The notes: generated by a model not told the origin, from the letters alone. 7,082 nucleotides of DNA from Bacteroidota bacterium (GCA_021796135.1 JAJYOQ010000212.1:1-7082); one strand, 5' to 3'. Counted from the first letter of the stretch, positions 1 to 6,000 are shown. A program made the numbers and translations.

Positions 1-94
1 AAGGATACTTCTAAAAACTATCTTTTATAAAAATTTAACGCAAAGAACGCGCAACGTTCGCGGAGAATATTGAAGTTTTTAGAAGTGCCCTTAA
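1..94. repeat. Short inverted-repeat element, copy 1 (MITE-like), left end at window edge
   Basis: The left arm (1-19) reads AAGGATACTTCTAAAAACT. The right arm (73-94), reverse-complemented, begins TTAAGGGCACTTCTAAAAAC, so the arms match at 17 of 19 positions. The interior starts with a stretch (18-48) that is nearly identical to 2701-2731 of the second copy, followed by a near-palindromic GCGCAACGTTCGCG. A TTAA sits just outside the right arm (91-94) and AA is the first visible base pair on the left, consistent with a TTAA target. No transposase is encoded, so any mobilisation would be in trans. The family name is unknown to me. Confidence 0.6.
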
Positions 95-108
95 TTTATT
101 ATTATATC

Positions 109-200
109 AAAGAAGCCCCAGCGGGGCAAAACATTAGTAGAAATAATTATCCCCCAAAAATATCTAAGAGCCCCGGAGGGGCGAAACGTTTGTAGACAAT
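109..200. repeat. Two tandem GC-hairpin repeat units (REP-like)
   Basis: Two related units lie about 50 bp apart. The first, near 112-135, contains GCCCCAGCGGGGC followed by AAAACATTAGTAGA. The second, near 165-197, contains GCCCCGGAGGGGC followed by GAAACGTTTGTAGA. Each forms a 5-bp GCCCC/GGGGC stem with a 3-nt loop, and the flanks are conserved between units. Paired GC-rich hairpins in AT-rich intergenic DNA resemble REP elements, but no REP-associated transposase is present in the window. Confidence 0.6.
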
Positions 201-274
201 ATCATATTCAAATTAACATTTATATACGAACAAGAATTTATATCATTATAAAAATGGCAATTGAGAAACCAAGA

Positions 275-366
275 AACCGATGAATCGGTTAAAAGGTATT
301 CTTTTCATTTCTTTTACCCACGAATAAAATTCGTGGGCTGCTATTATGCCTTTTAATCGATTTCAT
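275..366. repeat. Nested palindromic intergenic repeat
   Basis: Three nested inverted repeats are visible. AACCGAT/ATCGGTT (275-281/284-290) forms a small hairpin. CCCACGAAT/ATTCGTGGG (317-325/329-337) forms a perfect 9-bp stem with a 3-nt loop. The outer arms 280-299 and 346-366 pair almost completely: ATGAATCGGTTAAAAGGTAT against the complement ATGAAATCGATTAAAAGGCAT. The whole could fold into one structured element. The arrangement is typical of dispersed non-coding repeats. It lies about 150 bp upstream of uppP and lacks the T-run expected of a terminator. Confidence 0.55.
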
Positions 367-515
367 ACAAATGATCATTATTTATTTTTAATATTAAGTA
401 GACACCTATGGGTAGGAATGTTATATGAAATTTTATTTTGGACAGATGTGACATGAGTATATAATTATTGTGGTTAGTTTAAATTGTATTAATTAAGTTT
501 GCATTTTAGAAAACA

Positions 516-1388
516 ATGGATTTTATTTTTATGCTTAATTATTTCCAGGTCTTAATACTTGCAATCATACAGGGAGCATGTGAATTACTTCCTGTTTCAA
601 GCTCTGCACATGTAATCATTGCTGAAAAATTAATGGGTTTGCATCCATCGTCTCCTGAAATGACTATGATTCTTGTTATGCTACACACCGGTACTATGTT
701 TGCCGTCTTAGTTTATTTCTGGAAAGGATGGAAGCGGGACTATTTTACTTCAAAGGAAAAACTTCGCGATTTTGCAAAGCAACTTGTAATTGCAACAATA
801 TTTACAGGGATTGTAGGGCTTGGATTAAAAGAACTTATCGAAAAAGTCTTTATGAGAAACGTCCCCAATATGCAAATCGAGGATTTATTTTCTAACCTTC
901 CTTTAATTGCAATTTCGTTAGCGGCGGTTGGTCTGATGATTATATATTCCGGTTTGCATGAATCAAGAGCTACAAAAAATGAAGACATTGTTGCAAAACA
1001 TTCTATCTGGATAGGAATTATACAGGGCGTTTGTCTTCCCTTCCGAGGTTTTTCCCGTTCCGGTTCTACTATTTCTACCGGCTTATTATTTGGTTTGCCT
1101 AAGCAAAAAGTTGAGGAATTCAGTTTTGCGTTAGCAGTTATATTAACCCCAGCAGTTGTTGCTAAAGAAGCCTATCGATTGCTAAAAGATCACTCAGTGA
1201 ATAGCAATGTTTCAACTTTACATCTTTTTATTCCAAGTATAGTAGGCATGGTGTTCAGTTTTCTTGCCGGTCTGCTTGCACTTAAATTACTATCCCGGTT
1301 ATTAGAAGGTGGACGTTGGCAATGGTTTGGATATTATTGTCTTTTTGCATCTTTAGGGGTATTTGCTTTTTATTTCAAATTATTTTGA
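516..1388 (+). CDS. uppP: Undecaprenyl-diphosphate phosphatase (UppP/BacA family)
   Basis: UppP is an integral membrane enzyme that dephosphorylates undecaprenyl pyrophosphate to the monophosphate, recycling the lipid carrier of peptidoglycan and other envelope polymers; extra copies can raise bacitracin tolerance. The 290-residue product has the usual family length and several hydrophobic segments (about 10-30, 49-68, 90-107, 126-145, 203-218, 237-259, 270-288). Motif 1 is Q19-G-A-C-E23 followed by LLPVSSSAH (24-32). Motif 2 is FRGFSRSGST (176-185), with the SRSGxT core and catalytic-type Arg, but Arg where most members have the Pro of PGxSRSG. The start is ATG 516; ATG 531 (residue 6) is equally possible because neither has a clear Shine-Dalgarno. 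A TAAGTTTG at 494-501 could be a Bacteroidota-type -7 box, though I see no well-spaced -33 partner. It stands alone, 77 bp ahead of the ATPase gene on the same strand. Confidence 0.93.
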   Translation: MDFIFMLNYFQVLILAIIQGACELLPVSSSAHVIIAEKLMGLHPSSPEMTMILVMLHTGTMFAVLVYFWKGWKRDYFTSKEKLRDFAKQLVIATIFTGIVGLGLKELIEKVFMRNVPNMQIEDLFSNLPLIAISLAAVGLMIIYSGLHESRATKNEDIVAKHSIWIGIIQGVCLPFRGFSRSGSTISTGLLFGLPKQKVEEFSFALAVILTPAVVAKEAYRLLKDHSVNSNVSTLHLFIPSIVGMVFSFLAGLLALKLLSRLLEGGRWQWFGYYCLFASLGVFAFYFKLF

Positions 1389-1465
1389 AATGAATATTAT
1401 ACAGACTTCAGATAATTGATTTACTGACGCAAATGATATATATTTAGGTTAGCATAATAGCTCAA

Positions 1466-2596
1466 ATGTATATGATAATTATAAGACATATTCAAAAAGA
1501 TCTGGAGGAAGCGCTATTTAAAGGTAAAATAGTGGTCCTTTATGGTGCCCGGCAGGTGGGAAAGACTACTTTAGTGCAAAAAATCCTGGAAAAATATGAG
1601 AATGATTCGCTTTATTTAAACTGTGATGAGCCTGATATTCGGGAGGCTTTAACCAATAAAACTTCAACAGAACTTAAATCATTCATCGGTTCGAGCCGGC
1701 TGGTAGTTATCGATGAGGCACAGCGGATTAAAAATATTGGTTTAACTTTAAAGCTTTTCGCCGATAATTTCCCGGTTACTCAAATAATCGCTACTGGATC
1801 TTCATCTTTTGAATTATCGGGAAAAATATCCGAACCGTTGACGGGTCGAAAAATAGAATTTTTTCTTTATCCCTTTTCCATTGAGGAGTTAGAACAGATA
1901 TACTCACATTTGGAAATGGATAGATTATTAGAAGATAGATTGATCTTTGGTATGTATCCGGGAGTAATTTTTGCCGGTCCGGATAGAGAAAAACGGGTGC
2001 GTGAACTGGCAACGAGCTATTCATATAAGGATGTGCTGGCTTATCAAGATATTCGCAATCCTGAGCTGTTAGAGAAACTTTTACAGGCATTGGCGTTGCA
2101 AATCGGCAGTGAAGTCTCTTATACGGAATTAGCGCTACTGCTGGGCGTAAATAAAGTAACCATTGCTAATTATATCCGAATTTTAGAGCAAGCTTATATA
2201 GTAATTCAAGTCGTGCCCTTTTCCCGCAATATTAGAAATGAATTAAAGAAGAAACGAAAAATCTATTTTGTTGATCTTGGCTTGCGCAACGCCTTAATTA
2301 ATAATCTTAATCCGGTTTCTTTGCGACAAGACGTTGGTGCTTTGTGGGAAAATTTTATGGTTATTGAAAGAGTGAAGCGTAATAATAATTTAGGGATTAC
2401 GGCTAATATTTATTTCTGGCGGACAACCGCCGGAAAAGAAATCGACTACGTTGAAGATTCGGGTGGAATATTATCAGGTTATGAATTTAAATGGAAGAAA
2501 CATAATTTTACCGTCCCCAAGGAGTTTTTAAGCGCCTATTCGGGAAGCACGGTAAAATTGATTACCCGCCATAATTATTTAGAATTTTTAGTCTGA
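1466..2596 (+). CDS. AAA-type ATPase with DUF4143 C-terminal domain
   Basis: This is a member of the widespread AAA_14/DUF4143 ATPase family, whose cellular role is poorly known. The 376 residues match the family length. Domains in order: P-loop GARQVGKTT (27-35, Walker A); LVVIDEAQ (79-86, Walker B); ATGSSSF (109-115, sensor-1 region); TGR (126-128), the conserved loop expected to hold an arginine finger; a winged-helix-like stretch (about 203-245); and a C-terminal DUF4143 region. That region carries W294-E295, E326-I-D327 and Y339-E340-F-K342, the spaced acidic/Lys pattern of a PD-(D/E)xK nuclease-like fold. Whether it cuts DNA is not established. ATG 1466 and ATG 1472 are both plausible starts and neither has a ribosome-binding site. 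No partner gene is adjacent, and these genes commonly occur singly and are often mobile. Confidence 0.9.
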   Translation: MYMIIIRHIQKDLEEALFKGKIVVLYGARQVGKTTLVQKILEKYENDSLYLNCDEPDIREALTNKTSTELKSFIGSSRLVVIDEAQRIKNIGLTLKLFADNFPVTQIIATGSSSFELSGKISEPLTGRKIEFFLYPFSIEELEQIYSHLEMDRLLEDRLIFGMYPGVIFAGPDREKRVRELATSYSYKDVLAYQDIRNPELLEKLLQALALQIGSEVSYTELALLLGVNKVTIANYIRILEQAYIVIQVVPFSRNIRNELKKKRKIYFVDLGLRNALINNLNPVSLRQDVGALWENFMVIERVKRNNNLGITANIYFWRTTAGKEIDYVEDSGGILSGYEFKWKKHNFTVPKEFLSAYSGSTVKLITRHNYLEFLV

Positions 2597-2682
2597 TTTT
2601 TTGTAGAGAGGTTAAATAGGTTTCAAAAATAAAGTGCACTCTATCTTAAATCATCTTATCATCGAATTATAAAGAAGGAGAA

Positions 2683-2936
2683 TTAAGGGCACTACTAAAA
2701 ACTTTCTTTTATAAAAATTTAACGCAGAGAACCTACCTTCTTGTTGAAAGTGTTGCAGAACTCTCCTATTGAGTCTCGAACGTAAAGAGAGGTCTCAAAA
2801 CTGTCTGAAATGGGATTTCTCCCCGCAAACCCCGCATACGGGGTAAACGGGGCAGGCAGGCTCCTTCGAAATGACATTTTGGAGTTGTGCAACAGCCTCT
2901 ACCGGCAGGTATTGAAATTTTTAGAACTGCCCTTAA
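2683..2936. mobile_element. MITE-like inverted-repeat element, copy 2, flanked by TTAA
   Basis: The terminal arms are TTAAGGGCACTACTAAAAA (from 2683) and, on the other strand, TTAAGGGCAGTTCTAAAAA (from 2936), matching at 17 of 19. TTAA stands at both outer edges (2683-2686 and 2933-2936), which fits a TTAA target duplication around a 246-bp element at 2687-2932. The first ~45 bp repeat copy 1. The middle (about 2732-2908) is absent from copy 1. No transposase is encoded. The right end runs directly into, and in frame with, the sorting-domain coding sequence. Confidence 0.6.
2751..2894. repeat. Second palindromic repeat nested inside copy 2
   Basis: Arms TGTTGCAGAACT (2751-2762) and the complement of 2883-2894 (TGTTGCACAACT) match at 11 of 12. 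The inner part (2812-2877) reads TTTCTCCCC..CCTTCGAAATGACA on the plus strand. This is the TGTCATTTCGA..GGAGAAA type of palindrome that I recall as dispersed in Bacteroidota-related genomes. A CCCCG-CATA-CGGGG hairpin (2833-2846 region) sits at its centre. It looks like an independent repeat that landed in, or was captured by, the TTAA-flanked element. Confidence 0.45.
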
Positions 2937-3397
2937 GTAATGGGACGAAAGATATTCATATCCAATCGGCAGAATATCCGGTAACTTTGAAAGTAGAGGG
3001 AGGAAACTTAAGTATAAGAGATAGGGTTGGCGGAGCGCTGATAAACACAGTAGTAAAGGATGGTCGGAGCATAGTAATCACAAATCCAGCACTCGAAAGC
3101 TTTCAAGTAAATACAGTAGATCTACCAATAGCATTTAAGTTGGATCAGAATTATCCAAACCCGTTTAATCCCACAACAACAATAAACTACTCTGTTCCTA
3201 AAACCAGTTTTGTTATAATAAAGGTTTATGATGTTTTAGGAAACGAAGTAGCAACTTTGGTAAACGAGGAAAAGAAGGCGGGAAATTACAGAACGCAGTT
3301 GACTACTGGAAGCAAGCAATGGGCAAGTGGGGTTTATTTTTACAGAATGTCCGCGGGAGGTTTTACGGAAACGAAGAAATTAATTTTGATGAAGTAA
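2937..3397 (+). pseudogene. 3' remnant of a secreted-protein gene: type IX secretion sorting domain
   Basis: An open frame can be read from ATG 2810 (195 residues), but its first ~42 residues are translated from the repeat element, so the genuine part begins near 2937. That part holds a beta-rich end of a preceding domain and then a T9SS type A sorting domain. It has FKLDQNYPNPFNP (residues 109-121 of the open frame), VKVYDVLGNEVATLV-like strands (I137-V151), SGVYFYRM (173-180) and the terminal TKKLILMK. In intact proteins this tail directs periplasmic cargo through the type IX machinery to the cell surface and is then removed. Here the cargo body and signal peptide are missing, and no start codon follows the element in this frame. 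If the element is removed at its TTAA duplication, the frame extends upstream only to a stop at 2647-2649, so the gene was already truncated. The motif is what points to Ignavibacteria or relatives. Confidence 0.8.
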
Positions 3398-3460
3398 AAT
3401 CATTTCACAGAATTCATTTTGTAAATTGTTAGGTGCAACCTTCCTATACACCGGTCAGTG

Positions 3461-4171
3461 CTATGATAACGTCCAGCTTTCTCCCTCATTCAGGACAACT
3501 ATTTTAGTTTCAAGTCTCGTTTCAAGCACATATCGCGCAAAACCTTCCGGGGTTTGGCTTGTTCGAAGCAGGGGTGAGCGAGGTCTGATTCCAAGGTGGA
3601 TAGGTATGACTATGGCTGGCTTTAGGTCGCGCACAGCATGAACTGCACTTTTTTCTCCCATTGTCATTGGGATACGAAATGTCGTTACCGGCATCAATGC
3701 CACATCGAGCTGAAATCTTTGTCCTATATTCTTCATGAACGGGCGATAGTAAGTGTCACCCGCAAAATATACACTCTTACCCTCACTCTGAATTACATAC
3801 CCAATTGTCGCTGCAATATGCAATGCTTGTACAGCTGTTATAGTTATTGCCCCGAAGCGTTTCTCCTCCCAGGTTTTCATTCCTATAGGTTTTTTTGCAC
3901 CTTTTAGCTTTGTCATCCACTTCGTCCTATTGGGTGCGAGAACCGGTACGTCCTCCCCAAGAGATTTCAGGAACTTACGGTCAGTATGATCCCAATGGTT
4001 GTGGGAAATGAGTACCAGATTCACGTCACTAAGTTCCTCTCGTGTCTTTGCAGGAGGAGCTATACGAGCATAGGCTATGTTACCCCATAAGCCGAAGTAA
4101 GGATCGGTGATAATCTTCTGTCCACCAGTCTCAATCAAAACTGTGCTGTGACCAATCATTGTGATTTTCAT
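3461..4171 (-). CDS. Metallo-beta-lactamase-fold hydrolase (UlaG-like)
   Basis: This is a 236-residue single-domain metal-dependent hydrolase of the MBL superfamily, in the UlaG/L-ascorbate-6-phosphate-lactonase-like group. The substrate cannot be told from sequence. The ligands are visible: H57-N-H59-W-D61-H62 (HxHxDH), H118 in the QALH segment, D139 in FAGDTYY, and H192 in IPIHLG. The N-terminal MKITMIGHSTVLIE and the ITDPYF segment (21-26) are typical of the group. No signal peptide is seen, so it is probably cytoplasmic. ATG 4171 begins exactly at the conserved first strand; there is no Shine-Dalgarno. It converges with the sorting-domain remnant, with a 63-bp gap. Its base composition is higher than its neighbours: I counted 57% G+C at 3541-3600 and 43% at 3841-3900, against 33% at 781-840 in uppP, which suggests transfer. 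GTTAAGC on the minus strand 28 bp upstream fits a cassette boundary consensus, but no partner site was found. Confidence 0.88.
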   Translation of the reverse strand: MKITMIGHSTVLIETGGQKIITDPYFGLWGNIAYARIAPPAKTREELSDVNLVLISHNHWDHTDRKFLKSLGEDVPVLAPNRTKWMTKLKGAKKPIGMKTWEEKRFGAITITAVQALHIAATIGYVIQSEGKSVYFAGDTYYRPFMKNIGQRFQLDVALMPVTTFRIPMTMGEKSAVHAVRDLKPAIVIPIHLGIRPRSPLLRTSQTPEGFARYVLETRLETKIVVLNEGESWTLS

Positions 4172-4528
4172 TTGATAATTGCTTTCGTTTGTAAGATTGG
4201 CTTAACCTTGTTGTTTAAAAGTCATGCCACATTAGAAGCAGGTTGCTGATTAATATAACTATGAATGTTAACTTAATCTTTTTTTATTTATAATACAATG
4301 AGAGCACGATGAGGACTTGGTACCGCTGCTATCAGAAAGGATGAGTGAATTAACTAAAGGAACTCTTTTATAATAAAATTGGTACTGAATTAATGATTGA
4401 AGAGTTGCAAAAGTTCAAGCGACCTGAGATTTTTAATGAAACAATTAGGTAAATGCGGAAGTAAAACGGAAGTACATTTGATTAAGGTGAACGATATTCT
4501 TGTCTTGAGAGAAAGTCAAGAAACAATA
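4172..4528. other. Gene-less stretch with frame-broken coding scraps
   Basis: No intact gene is visible. On the plus strand an open piece near 4308-4370 reads DEDLVPLLSERMSELTKGTLL then stops. The frame one base over continues as YNKIGTELMIEELQKF..NETIR to a stop near 4447-4449. The two together look like one short, frameshifted coding remnant without a recognisable family. TATAAT near 4288-4294 could be a relic promoter. GTTAAGC on the minus strand (4200-4206) marks a possible old cassette joint ahead of the hydrolase gene. Confidence 0.3.
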
Positions 4529-4559
4529 AAACCCTCAAAACAGTTTGTTTTAAGGGTTT
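4529..4559 (-). terminator. Intrinsic terminator, leftward
   Basis: AAACCCTCAAAACA (4529-4542) and TGTTTTAAGGGTTT (4546-4559) form a 14-bp stem with one mismatch and a 3-nt loop. Read on the minus strand, the stem is followed by TTTTATT, so it terminates leftward transcription. It lies directly downstream of the tRNA remnant on that strand, the usual place for a tRNA terminator. No T-run follows on the plus strand. Confidence 0.7.
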
Positions 4560-4560
4560 C

Positions 4561-4605
4561 TAGTGGGGTCTAATGAATTCGAACCAATGACCCTCTGCTT
4601 GTAAG
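4561..4605 (-). pseudogene. tRNA 3'-end remnant (tRNA-Val-like), probable integration scar
   Basis: On the minus strand the sequence runs CTTACAAGCAGAGGGTC (anticodon loop with TAC, 3' anticodon stem and variable loop), then ATTGG-TTCGAAT-TCATT (T arm with the standard T-loop), then AGACCCCA (acceptor 3' strand plus discriminator) and CTA. The matching 5' half is absent: the bases before CTTACAA cannot pair with GCAGA, and there is no D arm or 5' acceptor. The T stem carries a mismatch and a wobble pair. It is therefore a partial, decayed tRNA end, as left by elements that integrate at tRNA 3' ends. The valine assignment rests on the anticodon region only. Confidence 0.55.
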
Positions 4606-4897
4606 TCACTACAAGTCAATTTCCCTAAATCTTTATATATCCATAACTTATTATTTTAATGGTAATTATAGCTTAGAATAGATTAGAACGTTTTACCCTA
4701 TTTTCTAAGGTTTGGAAGATAATTCGTAGCCAGATCGTAGCGAGTAATAATACAAAATAGCGGACATAAAAAATTGCATGCTTTGAGTTGTTTATTAGGC
4801 ACCCCACCTTGTTTTATTGTACAAATTAAAATAACTCTTTATTAATATTTTAGATATGTTTATAAATTTTATGAACTCAATTAAATTATAAAATAAT
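4606..4897. other. Gene-less, AT-rich stretch between tRNA scar and toxin gene
   Basis: I find no gene here. CTTGTA/TACAAG (4598-4603/4610-4615) is an inverted repeat with a 6-nt spacer at the edge of the tRNA remnant. CGTAGC occurs twice (4725-4730, 4736-4741) and TTAGAA twice nearby (about 4674-4690), possible relics of recombinase arm sites. AAATTAT/ATAATTT (4883-4889/4893-4899) overlaps the toxin stop codon and is a weak, AT-only hairpin. No convincing attC site was found downstream of the toxin gene. Confidence 0.3.
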
Positions 4898-5197
4898 TTA
4901 TGATATGCGTTTCTTCCATTCCCCTGGATCTCTTCTTGCATGGAATATTGCTAATACTACTATATTTTCTTTTTTAATTATGTAATGAATCCCAAATGGA
5001 AATTTCCTAACCAATGCTCTTCTTGTATTCTTATAGGTTGGTGCGTATGCTTCTGGTATTCGTAAAATAGATTCAATTGTAGCTTCTACATTTAATAGAA
5101 AATTAGAACCTAATCCTTTGACTTTTTCTTCATACCATTTTACTGCTTCTAATAGTTCTGATTCAGCCTCAGGTCTAATTAGTAATTTATATATCAT
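4898..5197 (-). CDS. ParE/RelE-family toxin of a type II toxin-antitoxin pair
   Basis: The 99-residue product has the length and layout of the ParE/RelE superfamily: an N-terminal strand YKLLIRPEAESEL; the helix EAVKWYEEKVKGLG (17-30) with the WYE and GLG signature; then PEAYAP, RRALVRKFPFGIHYI; and a C-terminal strand AIFHARRDPGEWKKR, with H86, R88, R89, D90 and P91 matching the conserved HxRRxP end. ParE members usually poison gyrase while RelE members cleave mRNA; sequence alone does not decide which. Its ATG overlaps the antitoxin stop by ATGA, so the two genes are translationally coupled and co-transcribed. The pair follows a probable attC site and is read away from the integrase, as a cassette would be. 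Such pairs are common in large chromosomal integron arrays, where they are thought to limit array loss. Confidence 0.88.
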   Translation of the reverse strand: MIYKLLIRPEAESELLEAVKWYEEKVKGLGSNFLLNVEATIESILRIPEAYAPTYKNTRRALVRKFPFGIHYIIKKENIVVLAIFHARRDPGEWKKRIS

Positions 5198-5421
5198 ATT
5201 TGAGATTGTATATTATTTCTAACTTCTTTCCAAGATTTCCCTTCGTTTGGATTTTTGTAATATGCGTCTAAACGAGAATCCAATTCTTTTTTTTGCGCAT
5301 CTGATATTGGAAAATCATCTTCAGATGAAATAATACTATCCCAAATATCTTCAACTATTAAAATGCGTTCTGCTACACTTAATTTCTTTATGTCTTCTAT
5401 AGAATTAACTTGTCCATCCAT
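5194..5421 (-). CDS. Addiction-module antitoxin (CHP02574/PF09720-type)
   Basis: The 75-residue protein matches the short antitoxin family usually found upstream of ParE/RelE-type toxins. The signature LSVAERILIVEDIWDSI (14-30) and the later ELDSRLDAYYKNP..GKSWKEVR (46-68) are both present. It should bind and neutralise the toxin encoded immediately downstream. The start ATG 5421 is preceded on its strand by GAAAAAGG, 9-10 nt away, which may serve for ribosome binding. The 5' untranslated part is only 71 bp, running back to the GTTAGGC end of the attC site, and is very AT-rich (TATATTTATATT), so the cassette may carry its own promoter, as toxin-antitoxin cassettes usually do. Gene order antitoxin-toxin with an ATGA overlap is standard. 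Confidence 0.87.
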   Translation of the reverse strand: MDGQVNSIEDIKKLSVAERILIVEDIWDSIISSEDDFPISDAQKKELDSRLDAYYKNPNEGKSWKEVRNNIQSQI

Positions 5422-5492
5422 AATTAATTACCTTTTTCATTTTTAATATAAATATAACTCTACAAAAATTATTATTCAATCTTTTGTTATGT

Positions 5493-5678
5493 GCCTAACG
5501 GCTTGTTTTTAAGCCGCCACCCAACACAGCAATGCAGCTTTGAAAACCAATGCCAATGATTTTTAATTTATTTTTCTTTCATAACTTACTGCAAAAGGCA
5601 ACTAAGTTTTGTCAACCTACTTTAATATTACTTCAAACGACCATATCGAAGATGCGGTCGGCTTGAAAAACGTTATAC
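5493..5678 (-). other. attC: Probable integron attC recombination site
   Basis: Read on the minus strand, the site begins GTATAAC (R'', 5678-5672), which fits RYYYAAC at all positions but the third. It ends GTTAGGC (R', 5499-5493), a perfect GTTRRRY. Inside, AAGCCGACC (L'' side) pairs with GGCGGCTT (L' side) with one unpaired A, the extrahelical base expected of attC. A further hairpin CGACC..GGTCG lies at 5638-5660. The length of 186 bp is large compared with well-known sites (about 57-141 bp) but still within ranges used in searches. The stop codon of the upstream ORF lies inside GTATAAC, a classic cassette feature. Confidence 0.72.
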
Positions 5679-5987
5679 GTTTTTCCCTTTGATATATTTT
5701 TCAGCTCTAATACCTTCGCTTCCAGTTTTACCAAATAAAATAAAATTTCCATCTTCTTTTATTTCAGGCCACTTCCAATGTTTTCTTTCGCTGATTCTGA
5801 TGTTTATACTAGCTACTTCATCAGGTTTTGCTGAGTTATAATCTCGAAGTGATAGAAGATTCTGATATTCCTTTTTATCTGTTACTAAATATGCAATTGG
5901 ATAATATTTAAATATTTGAAACAACCCAAAATCTCTGTATCTGCCACGAACAGCGGGTATTAAAATATCTCTAATAATAATAGTCAA
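5673..5987 (-). CDS. Unknown integron cassette protein, probably 5'-truncated
   Basis: This is a 104-residue ORF whose family I do not recognise. No membrane segment, signal peptide or catalytic motif is evident; the C-terminal half is rich in charged and aromatic residues (SERKHWKWPEIKEDGNFILFGKTG, about 67-90) and ends in a lysine-rich tail. The stop TAA lies within the R'' box of the attC site, which supports it being a genuine cassette gene. The start is doubtful: the first possible initiator is TTG 5987, no ATG exists in frame, and a stop occurs 15 bp upstream of the TTG. No attC or attI end precedes it. The likeliest reading is that the 5' end of the cassette was lost when the rightward fragments at 6000-6644 arrived. 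Alternatively it is intact with a TTG start. Confidence 0.55.
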   Translation of the reverse strand: MTIIIRDILIPAVRGRYRDFGLFQIFKYYPIAYLVTDKKEYQNLLSLRDYNSAKPDEVASINIRISERKHWKWPEIKEDGNFILFGKTGSEGIRAEKYIKGKNV

Positions 5988-6000
5988 TGTTATTTGGCTT

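Noticed and set aside
109..200. CRISPR array
   Set aside because: Only two imperfect units, with hairpin conservation rather than identical direct repeats, and no cas genes.
2669..2942. AAGAAGGAG plus ATG 2940, rejoined if the repeat is removed, as the original start of the sorting-domain gene
   Set aside because: ATG 2940 is out of frame with the sorting domain and meets a stop after about 14 codons.
3426..3436. GTTAGGTGCAAC near 3428 as a second integron core site
   Set aside because: GTTAGGT fits GTTRRRY, but no RYYYAAC partner box lies at a suitable distance on either strand.
4436..4573. 45-codon plus-strand frame (MKQLGKCGSKTE..)
   Set aside because: It runs through the leftward terminator stem and into the tRNA remnant, so the end cannot be natural coding; no ribosome-binding site or known motif.
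4561..4605. Functional tRNA gene
   Set aside because: The 5' half, D arm and acceptor 5' strand are missing and the T stem is mispaired.
4780..4810. GTGCCTAATAAAC (minus strand) as the attC R'' box behind the toxin gene
   Set aside because: The AAC is displaced by an insertion and there is no GTTRRRY or pairing L box further along.
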